Positions 1 through 12,080 of a stretch of 64,000 bases of DNA are shown one piece after another. Under the pieces are notes generated by a model. It was given only the letters and a program-made list of their open reading frames with translations, had not been told where the DNA came from and ran no database searches. Position numbers and translations under genes: made by a program. Every line of letters begins with the position of its first letter. Position 1 is the first letter of the stretch. Source of the DNA: Sanguinoderma infundibulare (lineage: Eukaryota > Basidiomycota > Agaricomycetes > Polyporales > Polyporaceae); assembly GCA_032821775.1 (NCBI GenBank), contig JAVLRN010000006.1, positions 744,001 through 808,000 on the forward strand. Direction: 5' to 3'.

Positions 1-3000
1 GACCCTAACGTATGGGATGCAGACAAGATTATCACCGTAAGTGTTCCTTGCTCTTGTGCTCCGTATCCCACCCCGCTGCGTCCCCTTCACGTCGGCGGGC
101 TCGGGATGTGCACCGCACTTTCGAGCATGGAGTGCTTTAGTCACCTTGTCTGTATGCGGTGCGGTCCATCATCGAGCGTTCTGCTTGTCAGTCTGTTCCT
201 CGACTACCACCTCACTCCGCTGCCCGTTGTCATGCTCCTTCGCCACGTCTCACACCCAGAGGCAATTGTGCCTGCCATGCATTATCTCATCACTGCAGAA
301 CGTTCTGCGGGAATGGTCACGGGACACGTCCCTCGGATGATGGAAATTAACTTTTTGGGATTCAAATTCCCCATCGTCCGCCTTAACAACCTCGCGGAGG
401 TCTATTGCTCGCAAGAGCACTTGCCACGAGTGCTCTCGCGTTCATTACGTTCGGTCGGGTTTCGCATAGGACGATCCTAAACGCCTTGAAAACGCCCTCT
501 CTGGGTTGGCTTTGAACGCTCGCAATTAGAGACATCGGTTGTCGCCAAGTGAGACCACTGGAGTGTCTTTGTGTAGCTTCATAACAGCACAGGATCTATG
601 CAAATGCCTCGGATATCTGTAATTTTCTATCTTCATTATGCACACTTGATTTCCTCATCGGACGTATGGACACCTTTACTAATCGGATTATAGGAAATAT
701 CCGACATAGGTTTCGATGCCACTCTCATTCCTCCAGCAAAGGCGGACACTATCCAGCTTCGTATATATGGCATGACGTGCTCGTCATGTACATCCACCGT
801 AGAGAAGGAGTTGGGAGCCGTGCCCGGCGTCTCTACCGTCTCCGTTTCATTGGCCACAGAACTGTGCCAGGTCACTTTTGACAGAACAATGGTTGGACCT
901 CGAGAACTCGTCGAGCGAATAGAGGATATGGGCTTCGATGCTATGGTTTCCGACCAAGAAGATTCTACACAACTCCGCTCCCTTGCCCGCACGAAAGAGA
1001 TCCAGGAATGGTGGACCCGGTTCAAGTGGAGTCTCATCTTTGCCATACCCGTTTTCTCCGTCTCCATGCTCGCCCCGAGGATTCCTTTTCTAGAGCCCCT
1101 CGTCGAGCACCAGCTCTGTCGAGGCGTTTACGTCGGCGACGTAATCGCATTCGCCCTCACCACACCGGCCATGTTCTGGGTCGGCCAGCGGTTCTTCAAG
1201 AACGCGTACAAGTCGCTCAAGCACGGCAGCGCGACCATGGACGTCCTCATCTCTCTCGGTTCCTCCGCCGCCTACTTCTACTCCGTCGGCGCCATGTGCT
1301 TCATGGCTGTCAGCAGAGATCTCGGATACCACCCGATGGTCTTCTTCGACACCAGCACGATGCTCATCATGTTCGTCGCACTTGGCCGGTACCTCGAAAA
1401 TCGCGCGAAGGGCAAAACTAGCGCGGCCCTCACCGATCTAATGGCGCTCGCACCATCCATGGCTACCATTTACACCGACCCTCCTGCCTGCACCCAGGAA
1501 AAGAAGATCGCGACCGAGCTCCTTCAGGTCGGCGACATCGTCAAGCTCGTCCCCGGCGAGAAGATCCCGGCTGACGGCACCGTCCTGCGCGGCACCTCCA
1601 CCGTGGACGAGAGCGCTGTCACCGGCGAGCCTATGCCTGTCTTGAAACAGATCGGAGACGCCGTCATCGGCGGTACGCTCAATGGGCTCGGCACGTTCGA
1701 CATGAGCGTCACCCGCGCAGGCAAGGACACCGCACTCGCCCAAATCGTGAAGCTCGTCGAGGAGGCGCAGACGTCCAAGGCGCCCATCCAGGCGTTCACC
1801 GACAAGGTCGCGGGCTACTTCGTTCCCGCCGTTATCTCGCTGTCCGTGCTCACGTTCGTCGCATGGATGATCATCTCGCACGCCGTGAGAGACAGCGACC
1901 TGCCCGCGCTCTTCCATGTGCACGGGGCGTCGAAGCTCGCGGTCTGTCTCCAGCTGTGCATCTCCGTCGTCGTCGTCGCGTGCCCATGTGCGCTTGGTCT
2001 CAGCACCCCCACTGCGATCATGGTTGGCACGGGTATGGGGGCCAAGAACGGCATCCTGATCAAGGGCGGACGCGCGCTCGAGGCGAGCCGTTTTATCAAG
2101 CGCATGTGCCTCGACAAGACCGGAACCGTGACCGAGGGCAAGCTCACCGTCTCGTCCATCGCTTGGGCGCCATCGAGCGACCACAGCGACCTCCACGCGA
2201 CGGCCGGTCCCGACGATTCGTCGCTGTTGACGAAGGTCGTCGGCAACCTTTCCCGCGCGGACGTTATCGCCATGGTCTCCGCGACCGAGGCGCGTTCCGA
2301 GCACCCTCTCGCGAAGGCGGTCGCGACGTACGGCAAGGACCTGCTCACCCAGTCCATGGTCCCCATCCCCGAGGTCACGATCGACACGTTCGAGAGCGTC
2401 ACCGGCGCGGGCGTCAAGGCGGTCATCGCCCTCCCTGGCGGCAAGGGCAAGCACGACGTCTACGTCGGCAATGCGCGCTTCATCCTCCAGTCCGACACCG
2501 CGAGCCTCCCGACGGCGCTCGCCGCGTTCGACGCGGAGGAGTCGAGCCAGGGCCGGACGTCGATCTTCGTGTCGCTCGCGGCGACGGGCAAGGTGCCGGC
2601 GCCGGTCGTCGCGATCGCGCTCTCGGACAAGCCGCGGGCGTCGTCCGTGCACGCGATCCGCGCGCTGCAGGAGATGGGCATCGAGGTGAACATGATGACG
2701 GGGGACGCGAAGACGACCGCGCTCGCGGTCGCGAAGCAGGTCGGGATCAGGCCGGAGCACGTCTGGGCGCACATGAGCCCCAAGGGCAAGGCGTCCGTCG
2801 TGACGGAGCTCATCGAGAAGCATGGCGGCGGAGTGGCGATGGTACGTCTGCGTCTCCCCTCTTCCTCTCATACCTCTTCCCGCGTCCGGTATTGACAGTC
2901 GCGGTTTGTTTGCGTGTTTCATTCAGGTCGGGGACGGGATCAACGACTCGCCCTCGCTCGTCGCCGCCTCGGTCGGGATCGCGCTGGGGTCGGGGACGTC

Positions 3001-3436
3001 GGTCGCGATCGAGGCGGCGGACATCGTGCTCATGCGCTCGGACCTGCTCGACGTCGTCGCGGCGCTGCACCTCTCGCGCGCCATCTTTGGCACCATCCGC
3101 CGGAACCTCGTCTGGGCGTGCCTCTACAACGTGCTCGGCATCCCGCTCGCGATGGGCCTCTTTTTGCCGTGGGGCTTCAACCTGCCGCCGATGACGGCCG
3201 CCGCGGCGATGGCGTTCTCGTCCGTGAGCGTCGTCACGAGCTCGCTGCTGCTCAGGTGGTGGGCGCGCCCGGCGGCGAGCGTGATGCCGGACGAGGACGT
3301 AAGGGGGGAGTCGGTGCTGGAGAGCGCGAGGAACGTGCTGGGCGACGCGTGGGACGGCGTGAGGGGCTTGGTGCGTGGACGGAGAGACTTGGCTGGGTAC
3401 AGCCAGCTGCCTGTGGAAATGACAGAGACGGTGTGA
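1..3436 (+). CDS. CCC2: Copper-transporting P1B-type ATPase, CCC2/ATP7 family (5' end outside window)
   Basis: Pumps Cu(I) across the Golgi or post-Golgi membrane to load secreted cuproenzymes such as laccases and multicopper ferroxidases (family knowledge). Model: exons 1-36, 694-2841 and 2927-3436, all phase 0. The first two exons join cleanly inside the end of one heavy-metal-associated domain. A second such domain follows with its metal-binding MTCSSC at 772. Then come the transmembrane segments, the actuator TGEP loop (about 1621-1632), the intramembrane CPC motif (1981-1989), the phosphorylation site DKTGT (about 2113), the nucleotide-binding HP pair (about 2302) and MTGD (about 2695). 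The hinge GDGINDSP opens the last exon. The stop is at 3434-3436. No defect is seen. The upstream HMA part is outside the window. Intron 37-693 is unusually long. Confidence 0.95.
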
Positions 3437-4284
3437 GAGGTGGCGAGATAGGAACGTGTGGTGTCTTGGAGTGCTATGGACTGCTCTTCTGTGCCGTTTT
3501 CGTGTGTCCTCTCTCTCGGTCCGTTCGTTGGTTCGTTCGTTTAGCATAGTTATCTATGTGCGCGTGATATAATGCTCTCGAGATGCATTCTGTACTCCTT
3601 GTTTTCGTGTATAATAATACATAGTCATTGACGGGTCTAGATCTACAATTACGGTGTGACGCAGCGAGATACATAAATGATCTGCGGGGTTGGTATCCAC
3701 TCTGAGGTTACTTGCCAGTACGAAGCGAAGGAGGCAGGAAGTAGCATCGTATCGTCCCGGGTATGCTAAACGTCCCTCTCCTTGAACGCCCGCCTCTACC
3801 CGATCGGATAAAAAATGTTCGTGTACCTCGAGTACTGAAGAGACAAATTACCAAGGATTGTGGGCAAGTGGTGGCTCTACGAGATGGTTGACAGTCAGCG
3901 TTGAAGCGTGCAAATCTAGTACACGTCTGGCCGGCTATTCCCAACTTGGCGATTGGATAAGCGCCCGATGATGACCACGTCGCGAAATGTCCGCAGACAC
4001 TCGTCGCAACATGTTGTGGAGAACCGTGAATACTATGTAGTCTAGCGGTGCATTAATGATCTTATTTTGAAGCCGAAGATCACTTGCAAGGTGCGCTCGG
4101 GTCGCTCGTCTTGGACTCGGAGGCGCGACAAAGTTCGTCCCTCGTAGTAGTATCCAGTCAACTTCGATTTGTCATTCAGCGAGACGCCTTTACATCGAGA
4201 AACAAGAGAAAAGTTTGTATGACAATGTGGTACAACGATACAGCGAACCCATCGCCAGCGCATGACGAACTCCATCTCATCAGG
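3437..4284. other. Intergenic region between two convergent genes
   Basis: This holds the 3' untranslated regions of the copper ATPase (plus strand) and the FunK1 kinase (minus strand). I see no credible coding exon, repeat or RNA gene in it. Confidence 0.6.
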
Positions 4285-7200
4285 TCAGTCCACGTCCATC
4301 TCCTCCCTATGGCCCGCACCGGGTTCCGGAGTCTCGGCGTGCGACTCCAGCCCGGTGCTACCCTCCGTCCTGAGCTTCTTCTTCATCGGCTCATCGTCCT
4401 TTGTCAAAGAGAACTGGTTGCTCTTGTAAACCGTGAGACCGGCGTCCTTGAAGAGGTCCTCGTCCTTCTTGAGGTCAGCCTCGTCCCAACTGCCTAGTTC
4501 GCTACTGTTTGCGAAGAAGGACAGCAACCGTCCGTGATCCGCCAGGGGCCTGTCTTGCGGGACGCTGGTCAGCGTGTGCGCCCTCCGCCTGGCTATAGCT
4601 TGCGCAAGGCGTTCGCCGGCTCGTGTGCCTGCTGCGAAGGAAGGGTCGTAGCTGAGATTGTAATCGTCCGTGTTGATGGTGGCGTAATGACTAGAGCAAA
4701 GTTTGGCGAGCTCCTGAAGCGCGAATTGGAGACTCAAGTTCCCGGTTGGATCGATGAACGGGATTGCCAAGGACATGCGCTCGAACTTGCTGGGGCTTCC
4801 AAGATGGGCGCGGTCTGCAGACCGGACCTCATCATAGGCGTAAGTATCCCGGAAGAACGCCACCAACCCATGAGTACGTGAGGTGTAGTGGAATCGTATG
4901 ACGGAGTAGTGGTAGACGTGGACGAACGACTCGATGTCATCCGAGAGCTCGTAAGGCTTGGTGGGATATCTTCCGAGCACTGCCGAGCGGAAAAGCCACG
5001 TTCCCTGATGGTCGTCAATTAGTCTCGTGCTACGGCAAAATGGAATGAATATGACCCACAGTGTTGTCGGGTTCCCTGGGCCTGGTGCCGGTTTCCATGT
5101 CCGCCTTGTACTTCGAGAGATCCCAGTCGCTGAGGATGCCCCTTCGCACGATTACCCCGTGCTCGTCCACGTACTCGTAGATGAGGATGTTGTTGAAGCT
5201 GACGTCACGATGAAGAACGTCGGCCTTCTCCCACGCGTCTTTGTGACCTGCAAAGCGGTAATCAGCACGAGCATGGTGAAAGACTTGCAAAGGAATACGC
5301 ACCCTGCAAGGCATCCCTGAGGATCGCTGCTAGCTCTCGGAAATCTTTGAAGTCGTTCAGCGGCCGGCACACTTCCTTCAGGAGGATGCGGTAGTGGCTG
5401 CGAGGATACAGTCGGCGGCCAGGATTCATGACGTGGAGTTCAGTCAGCTGAGGCTCGTCGTCCTTGACGTTGAAGATGTCCCCGCCGGCGACAACACTCA
5501 GGACATGGTCCTTGACTCCCCTGACTCCCTTCGTTGCCAGCTGCTTGTAGACCTCGTGCTCCGGAACAATGCGACCGGCGGCGTCCTGAACTCGCCAGGA
5601 GTCTTTGAGGAACCGCAGCTCGAACGTCCGCTTACCATCCTTCTCGCCGACCTCTTCGAAGACGGGGTAGGCGCGCGTGCACCGGCCGAACAACGAAGCA
5701 GCGGCGAACGAGGGACGCCCAGCGAAGATGGTCTTCTTCTCCTCCTCCTCCTTCTTCTCCTCGTGCTCCTCGTGCTCCTCATGCTCCTCGAAGTCCTTGC
5801 TATTGTCGACCATGGACAGCTTGTATACAGGCCACTCGAACGGCTGCCCGCTCTCCTTGCCGTTCGGGTCCCATGACAGCGCACGGTAAGCCTGGTCCTT
5901 CAGCCAGGCGGTGGGAAGAGTGGCAGCGTACTCGCGCAACGCTTTGAGGTCGTCAACGGTCGCGAGAGACGCAGTGTCGTCATAGCCACGCTCCTTATTC
6001 GTCATGCCCGCCATCTTCCAGAAGAACCTGTAAAGCGTCCGCTGGTCTGGAGCGTCGTTGCCGTACTGGAAGGGTGTCGAGACGACAATACCCGAGCGGT
6101 CGGCGTACGCGATGCGGGCCCAGTCCTTGTAGACGTAGGCGGAGAAGAGGTGGGTGCGGTGTTGGTGGGCCAAGACCTGCGCGTTGTACTCGAGGAATTG
6201 GGCCACAGCTTTCATACCCTCGTCGGAGCTGTCGCGGAGGAAGGTCTCCTTCGGCTTGAGGAACTCGAACGCAGAAATGCTGTGCTTGGTCTTCACCTCG
6301 AAGAAGACCACGATATCGCTGTACGATCGGCGTGCAACCCACTTCTCGCGCTGCTTTTTGTCCTTCGGGTCCTGCGTCTTCGTCTGCTTGTTGTACACCT
6401 CCGGCTCGATGACCAGCTCCTTCCGCGTGCGGTCGTTGTCGAGATAGATGGCGACGTCAGGGCTGGTTGCGGGGGTGCGGGAGGTGGTGCCTTGCCCAAG
6501 AGTTGTGCCATCCCCAGACTTCTGCCCGACATCCTCCGACTCCTGCACGTCCTCACAGCCCAACTGGGCGTCCCCGGACTCCTCCCCGATATCCGTAGAC
6601 TTGCGTTTGGAGGGCTTGTTGCCGATCGCGGAGGGCTTGCTGTCGGTCGCGGAGAGCATGCTACCGGTGTCGGAGGGCCTGCTTCCGGCAGAGGCCTTGG
6701 GTCGCCCTCTACGAGCCTTGGCTTCGAAGGGATCAGTGTTTCGAGCCGCAGATATGTCGCGGAAGACGACGCGGTCCTCTCTCTCGCCAACTCTGTCCAC
6801 CACGGACATGCCCATCTCGCACTGTCGAATATCAGGTCAGATCGCAACGCAGGAGGACCACGAGCCACTCACGAGGATGGGTGTCAACTGCGACTCCCTC
6901 ACATTCTTTCCCTGAATGGTAGTGCATGAGATCGCAAAGGAGAAGAAACACGAAGCACTGGCACTGACCCTGATATCGATATAATCCTTTCCCCCCTCCT
7001 TCTCCGGCACGTCGACAACATCCTCTCCCCCCTGCTTCGCCGGCACGTCGACAGCATCCTTTTTCCCCTGCTTCTTCGGCACGTCGCAATGGTAGTAGAA
7101 CTTGGCGTAGTCTTCGTCTGAAGGCTCGCCTCCACAGTCCAGGTACTTCTTGAACATCTCCTCGACGGAGATTTCATGTATCTTGGAGTTCATAGTGTCT

Positions 7201-7412
7201 ACGTCCACGTAGTGTGCACGGAGCTTGGTGCCCTGTAGTAGTCCGGGTCCGACGGTGTTGGCCTGGACGTTGATCCTCTTGGGCGTGTGTTTACGATCGA
7301 TAGGTCTAAGGCCAGAAGGATCTTGGGGACGAGAGTTATCGTTCCGGGGTGGATCGACAACAGGAGCAGAGGGCGCGTCAGTCTCAGGCTTGGCGGGCGA
7401 GGGAAAAGACAT
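4285..7412 (-). CDS. Fungal-type protein kinase, FunK1 family, apparently intact
   Basis: FunK1 kinases are protein-kinase-like enzymes expanded in mushroom-forming fungi; substrates are mostly unknown. Model: complement of 4285-5004, 5060-5247, 5303-6821, 6873-6911 and 6969-7412. It is in frame throughout and gives 969 residues. The family layout is visible: an N-terminal region, a long middle part beginning the kinase domain, the catalytic loop HRDVSFNNIL, and the Mg-binding DWDLS (both in 5060-5247). A GTW segment follows at the start of the last exon. A run of Glu-Glu-His repeats and a Lys/Glu stretch (about 5740-5800) is an acidic insert. The 57-bp intron 6912-6968 is a multiple of three without a stop, so keeping it would only add 19 residues. 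The C-terminal tail is charged and ends MDVD. Confidence 0.93.
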
Positions 7413-8730
7413 GTTGGAGGGTGATGCTTACCAGGAGAGACGAGACGGCCTCTTATATACCCATGTCCTGATCAGTGATTACAAGGCGATACATAATCTA
7501 TCAGAAAAGAAGGATGGGGCACGAGCAGAGGGCGTGGTCACCGACATTCCGCCGCTCGTTGACAATCTACCCTGACCGCCGCCCTGGCCACCTTCCTGGC
7601 GCTTAATGCGTTCCATTAGCGCCTTCGCCCCGTGATATACCTCGTTGGAATCAGGCAATATACGGCCTTAAAACAAGCCCAGAACGATGAAAATCGCATG
7701 TATTATACCTCGTTGTAATCAGGCAATATACGGCTTTGAAACAAGCCCAGAACGATGAAAATCAAGCCAGAACTCGCCAAGATACAAATCGCGCTGAATC
7801 TTCAACGCCCCATCTCGACGGCCGCCCAGCAGGATGCGTGGCACCGATATCAGAACGCTTACCGTTCAGCGGAAGTTCGCATTCATCAGCCCAACTCTTC
7901 CGAAGTACAAAACAGACAAAAATGCTCGGAGCCTCAGAATCAACCAAAACAGCCTCTGTAGAATGGAATGATGGATATTAAAACCCTCGCTCACCGCGAT
8001 GCGCTCGGCCACAAGGCTGTCCTCCAACGAGACCGAATGACCGCCTCGAGGGTAGAGTCTATTCTCTAGAGCGCAGCGCCGGCGCCGGGCCCTGGGGCAC
8101 CATCAGATACTGCTCGTCTCGCCGCAAATCGGCGGCTTTAGCATCGAGTCGCAACTCAATGGGTATGCAGTAGGAGGCAGGAGTGCTCATGGGATTGACT
8201 AGGTAGGATGGTAGACAATTACCGAATTTAGGCATAAGGTAAGCACTTTCCGCGACCTCCAGCCGTTGTCGTGCGGCGTAGACGTGCGCTGCGCCCATGC
8301 TAGTGGAGTCCAGCCGAGTGACCGCTCACATCAGGGGCGCAACACGAATACTGTATCGAACTTTCGCGGCGAGCAAGAGCGCTTCGCGTCCCTGCAAGAA
8401 TCGCAGTTCTAATTAGCCGGCGCCGCACTGGTCCGATGCGCTCACGTAACCACAGCGGACACACCGTTGTGTTTGACGAAATGCAGTTATGTAAGGCTAC
8501 CAATCTCGGAAGACCTCTGCAAACTGGTTCATTGGCAGCGGATGGATGGAGAGCTCGGAAACTCACCCCAGCCCACCAACTTCTCTTCCGTCCGTCCCGG
8601 TGGCTCGCACTTGGAGGATGTAGAGTCTTGACTGAGTGGGTCGTTCTCGCAAGACCTGAAAGCCCAATGACGAGTACATGCGGCAATGTTGGTGAGCTTG
8701 TGTGGCGCAAGGTAGAGCAGCTTCGGCCAG
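7413..8730. other. Intergenic, no gene recognised; contains a short tandem duplication
   Basis: This is upstream of the FunK1 kinase and presumably contains its promoter. Apart from the duplication at 7635-7762 I see no protein-like reading frame. The short open frames here have no recognisable motifs. Confidence 0.5.
7635..7762 (+). repeat. Direct tandem duplication, 68-bp period, two copies
   Basis: Two copies of about 60 bp start at about 7635 and 7703. They differ at only a few positions, such as ggaatc versus gtaatc and cctta versus ctttg. The function is unknown. Confidence 0.85.
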
Positions 8731-8732
8731 GT

Positions 8733-8898
8733 GGATGCATCCTTAGCGGTGGTCATCCGCCCTTTGGGATGCATCCGACCACGGTTGACGGATGCATCCC
8801 AAAGTTCGATGCATCCCGAAGTTCACGCGCGGCACACGGATTCATACGAGGATGCATCCGTTCACGCGCGGCACACGGATTCATACGAGGATGCATCC
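8733..8898. repeat. GGATGCATCC repeat cluster 1
   Basis: The 10-bp perfect palindrome GGATGCATCC occurs at 8733, 8767, 8790, 8850 and 8889, with a one-base variant near 8809. The last two lie in an exact 39-bp direct repeat, 8821-8859 and 8860-8898. The same decamer recurs in two other clusters of the window. Confidence 0.9.
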
Positions 8899-9280
8899 AT
8901 TCATGAGAGATTAGATAAGATTGTAGGTATCATGCGATTAGATAAGGTATTGTAGGTACCAGGCGGAGGCAGGAACAAGATCAGACGCAGAACACAGCGG
9001 TGGTAGGGGATAGCACAACACGGAGAGACGGCGATGAATGTAAAAGGTGATGATAATTGTCGAAGCGAGTCGCGCAGGGGGATTAAGGGCGATAGGGAGC
9101 AACAGATACGATGGAGATAAGCAGGGGACACAAGCGGAGTGCATGTCGTACGTAGAAGTCGAGCAGAATGGGGTGACAGGAATATAAAAACAGGGAGAAG
9201 TCAGTGTGTGATTGGCAGCATCAATATAAGGAATTTACGAACGTTTCTGAAGAGCGACAAAGTCGAACGCGTGAGAGGCC

Positions 9281-9415
9281 TGGATGTATCCGGGATAACG
9301 TTCGGATGCATCTGCCATGCAACCGATGCATCCATGTCGGGGCCTGTTGGATGCGTCCGCGCCGGCGCCGATGCATCCCAGTATGCATCCGGCGTCACCC
9401 ATTGGATGCATCTGC
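9281..9415. repeat. GGATGCATCC repeat cluster 2 (degenerate)
   Basis: At least six imperfect versions of the palindromic decamer, such as GGATGCATCT, CGATGCATCC, GGATGCGTCC and TATGCATCC, lie within about 130 bp. This appears to be an older copy of the arrays at 8.8 and 31.9 kb. Confidence 0.7.
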
Positions 9416-9776
9416 GTCGGCAGTCAGAACGTCTAAGGATTCAAATGTTAATGATGGTCGGCACTCTGGTTGGAGCAGTGAGAACATACCGGAGGCGCAA
9501 AGCCACCTGGGATCTCCATTACCAAGGTGCCGACTCAGTCATGATGATCGAATTTTGGGAATTGCGGCTGACGAAAGGAAGGACGAGCAGGAGCGCCAGG
9601 AGCCTGTGCAATGTCATATGACATGCACGACAATCTACAAACGACGACACCCTCTGTGCCCCCACGAACGCGTGACATCTTCAAGCTAAAACCACACCGC
9701 GCGAGCCCTAAAGACACAGGTATGAGAAGGACCGCGCGCAGCGCGATGTTCAAAGAAGACCGCGGCATACCTGGAG

Positions 9777-10978
9777 CAAGGCGACGCGGCGGAGAACAAC
9801 AAAGGTGTTGCCGAGACGAACACCCCTTGCACTGATGAACGCGAACTTGCGAACGGTGATGACGGCCTGACTCCCGTCGGCGGCGAGCCACCTCACCTGC
9901 GCGCCGTCGAGGGGGACGGGGACGAGGGAGGACGAAAAGGAAGTGGCGCCGGATGAGAATGGGACATTGGGGTCGTGGGTGGAACGCGCTCACCAGCTCC
10001 CAGCGGCCCTCGAGGAAGAGCCCGGGTCTGAGCGGTCCCAGGGACTTGTCTGGGGCGACCCCCGGTGTGTACCCGTTGAAGAACGTCGAGCGCTCGGCTG
10101 GTTCGTGAAGCCTGCGGCGTGCGCGCGCACGAGTCAGCGAGGTACTCGGCGACAACGACGGTGAGGAGGACGCGCACCTGAGCCGGCCTGGGCGGGCGCG
10201 ACCGCGACGTTGCGGCCGCTCTTGGGCGGGAGCGTGGGTTTGACGATGAGCGCTTGGGTCGCGTCGGCGGTGTGCCCGAGGAAGTACCACCCGTCGGGGA
10301 CCGCGGTCGCGGTCGGGCAGTAGATGCCCACCGGGAAGCTGGACATGTACGGGACCAACTCCACGGCCACCCACCGTCGAGTTTGGTTGGGCAGCGGCGG
10401 CTCGAGTCAGCAGTGGAAAGAGAGAGAGAAGGGGCGGGGGACACTGACTGTCCAAGCAGCGGCGTCATGAACATGTTCACCGTGCCCCTGATCGCGTCCG
10501 GGAGCAGGTCAAAGATCGGGACGACCTCGACGACCTCGACCACACGCCAGTACGCGGACTGGTTCGTCGACGCGATCCACGCCGTCGTGTTCTGGATCTG
10601 GGTGTAGTCCCCGCCCTGTCACAGGAAGTCAGCCTCACACAAATCGCCGCGCAAACGGCCAGTTCCCTACCTCGACAATGTACTTCACGTCGAGCGTCCG
10701 ACCCTGGGACGTGCTGATCGTCGTCTGCGTGCTGCCGTGGCCGGCAGTGACGCCCGCGCCCCAGTCCTTGACGGCGAGCTCGAGGCCGGCCTTGACGTCT
10801 TCCTTCACGCTCATTTCGTTCTCCTGAGGTAAAGAAAATTGCGCCGTCAGCATATAACATCATGTGTCAGAGACAGCAATAGGCAAACGCACGGTGCGGT
10901 TGAGCGCCGCGCCCATGCGCGCGAAGTTCGCGCGGAAGTTCGAGCTGCATGCGAGAACCACTGTACCCGTGAGCGAGA
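9777..10978 (-). CDS. Candidate MACPF (perforin-like) domain protein, gene model incomplete
   Basis: Several minus-strand exons can be seen. One at about 10806-10672 codes for a charged segment. The next (about 10617-10450) has the Trp-rich and Pro-Ile-x-x-Leu-Leu-Pro features that often close fungal MACPF domains. A third (about 10378-10185) carries a Pro-Asp-Gly-Trp-Tyr segment resembling the beta-rich domain after MACPF in some fungal proteins. More exons reach about 9777. In this superfamily, members oligomerise on membranes. No complete start-to-stop model was established and the N-terminal MACPF core was not recognised, so the family call is tentative. It could also be another beta-rich secreted or cytosolic protein, or a decaying gene. 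Confidence 0.35.
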
Positions 10979-11094
10979 CCGCACGCGAGAATCAGAGACT
11001 GCACGCGAGAGTGAGAAGGCAGACGGGGAGAGGGATAAGACTCGCTGAGCGACGACGGAAAACCGGATGGGGAAGGGTTAAAACCCCACCGCGC

Positions 11095-11720
11095 AAGGCC
11101 TAAAGACACAAGTATGAGAAGGATGACGCGCGCGCAATGTTCAAAAGACCGCGGCATACCTGGAGTAAGGGGATGCTGCGCAGAACGGCGAGCACGCACC
11201 CTCCTTGAGCATATTGCCCCGCGCGATGTCGTCGATGGAGGTCGTGCTGAGATCGAGATGGCGCAGAGCATGGAACAAGAACGTCGCCAAGTGGTCGTCG
11301 TGCATTCCCCAGCCATAGGTCTTGGTACAGCTCCCCGGGCACGAGGTACGGCTCCGTTGACCATCGAAGGACAAGTCATATCACGGAGGACGGGCGCGAG
11401 GCCGATGGCGATGGAGGGGAGGGTGAGGGCCTTGGTGATGAAATGCCGCGCTCATGCACGTGAAGTTCGCCATCGCTCATGGAGCCCTGAAGCGACTGCA
11501 GAGTCTGTGCGACCTTAGTGCGACCGCAGAGGTCCGGATGACACGGATGCGGAGAGGATGAGGGGGAAAGGGCTAGCGCACTGACTCTGGCCGCATTTGC
11601 GGCAGCCGACCTGATTGCATACAGTAACCTGCAACGACGGGAAGTTAGCAGTTGAGGAGCGCGATCCTCGTTCCACACATACGAACGACCGGATGTAAAG
11701 TTGAAAAGGCAACATGATAT
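11095..11720 (-). pseudogene. Degenerate exons related to the gene at 9.8-10.9 kb
   Basis: A stretch at about 11095-11175 resembles 9690-9785 at roughly 80 percent by eye, including the same exon end and following intron start on the minus strand. Adjacent open frames cover about 11141-11374 and 11515-11715, including a short Cys-rich segment. The homologous exon end appears shifted in frame here. This could be a decayed tandem copy, or the 5' part of the neighbouring gene. No function is proposed. Confidence 0.35.
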
Positions 11721-12080
11721 TTCATTCAAGAGCCAAGAATTTTGTCGTACGCGTGCGCAGCACTGGGAACGTAAAGGAAGAGGGTCCGAGAAACGAAATA
11801 TGCCGTAGCACCATCAGCGCCGTATATCGATACGGGATAAATGTGACCAAGGGTGAAAACGTGTGTAAAAGGAGGCGCGAGGATACGGTAAGTCTATCAA
11901 TGTGAAGAGGAGCACAACGACGAGAAAAGAACGTATTCAGAATAGTTTACCTAGGAAGCAACGGAACTTACGCCCATCCAGGGGATATAGTGTCCGATGC
12001 TCGTGACGCTGCTAGAAGAACGCGGGCACGGAATTGGGATGAGTGACAGGAAGACAACAGTTCAATGGACGATGCGAACC
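11721..12080. other. Intergenic, nothing recognised
   Basis: This lies downstream of the gene ending at 12081. No credible exon, repeat or RNA signal was found. Confidence 0.5.

Noticed and set aside
1438..2922. A 494-codon open frame antisense to the copper ATPase
   Set aside because: GC-rich coding sequence commonly leaves the complementary strand open. The product is Arg/Asp-rich with no motif, while the plus strand encodes a textbook P-type ATPase.
1863..3194. A 443-codon plus-strand frame overlapping the ATPase in another frame
   Set aside because: Arg/Gly/Pro-rich composition typical of an out-of-frame shadow, with no recognisable domain.
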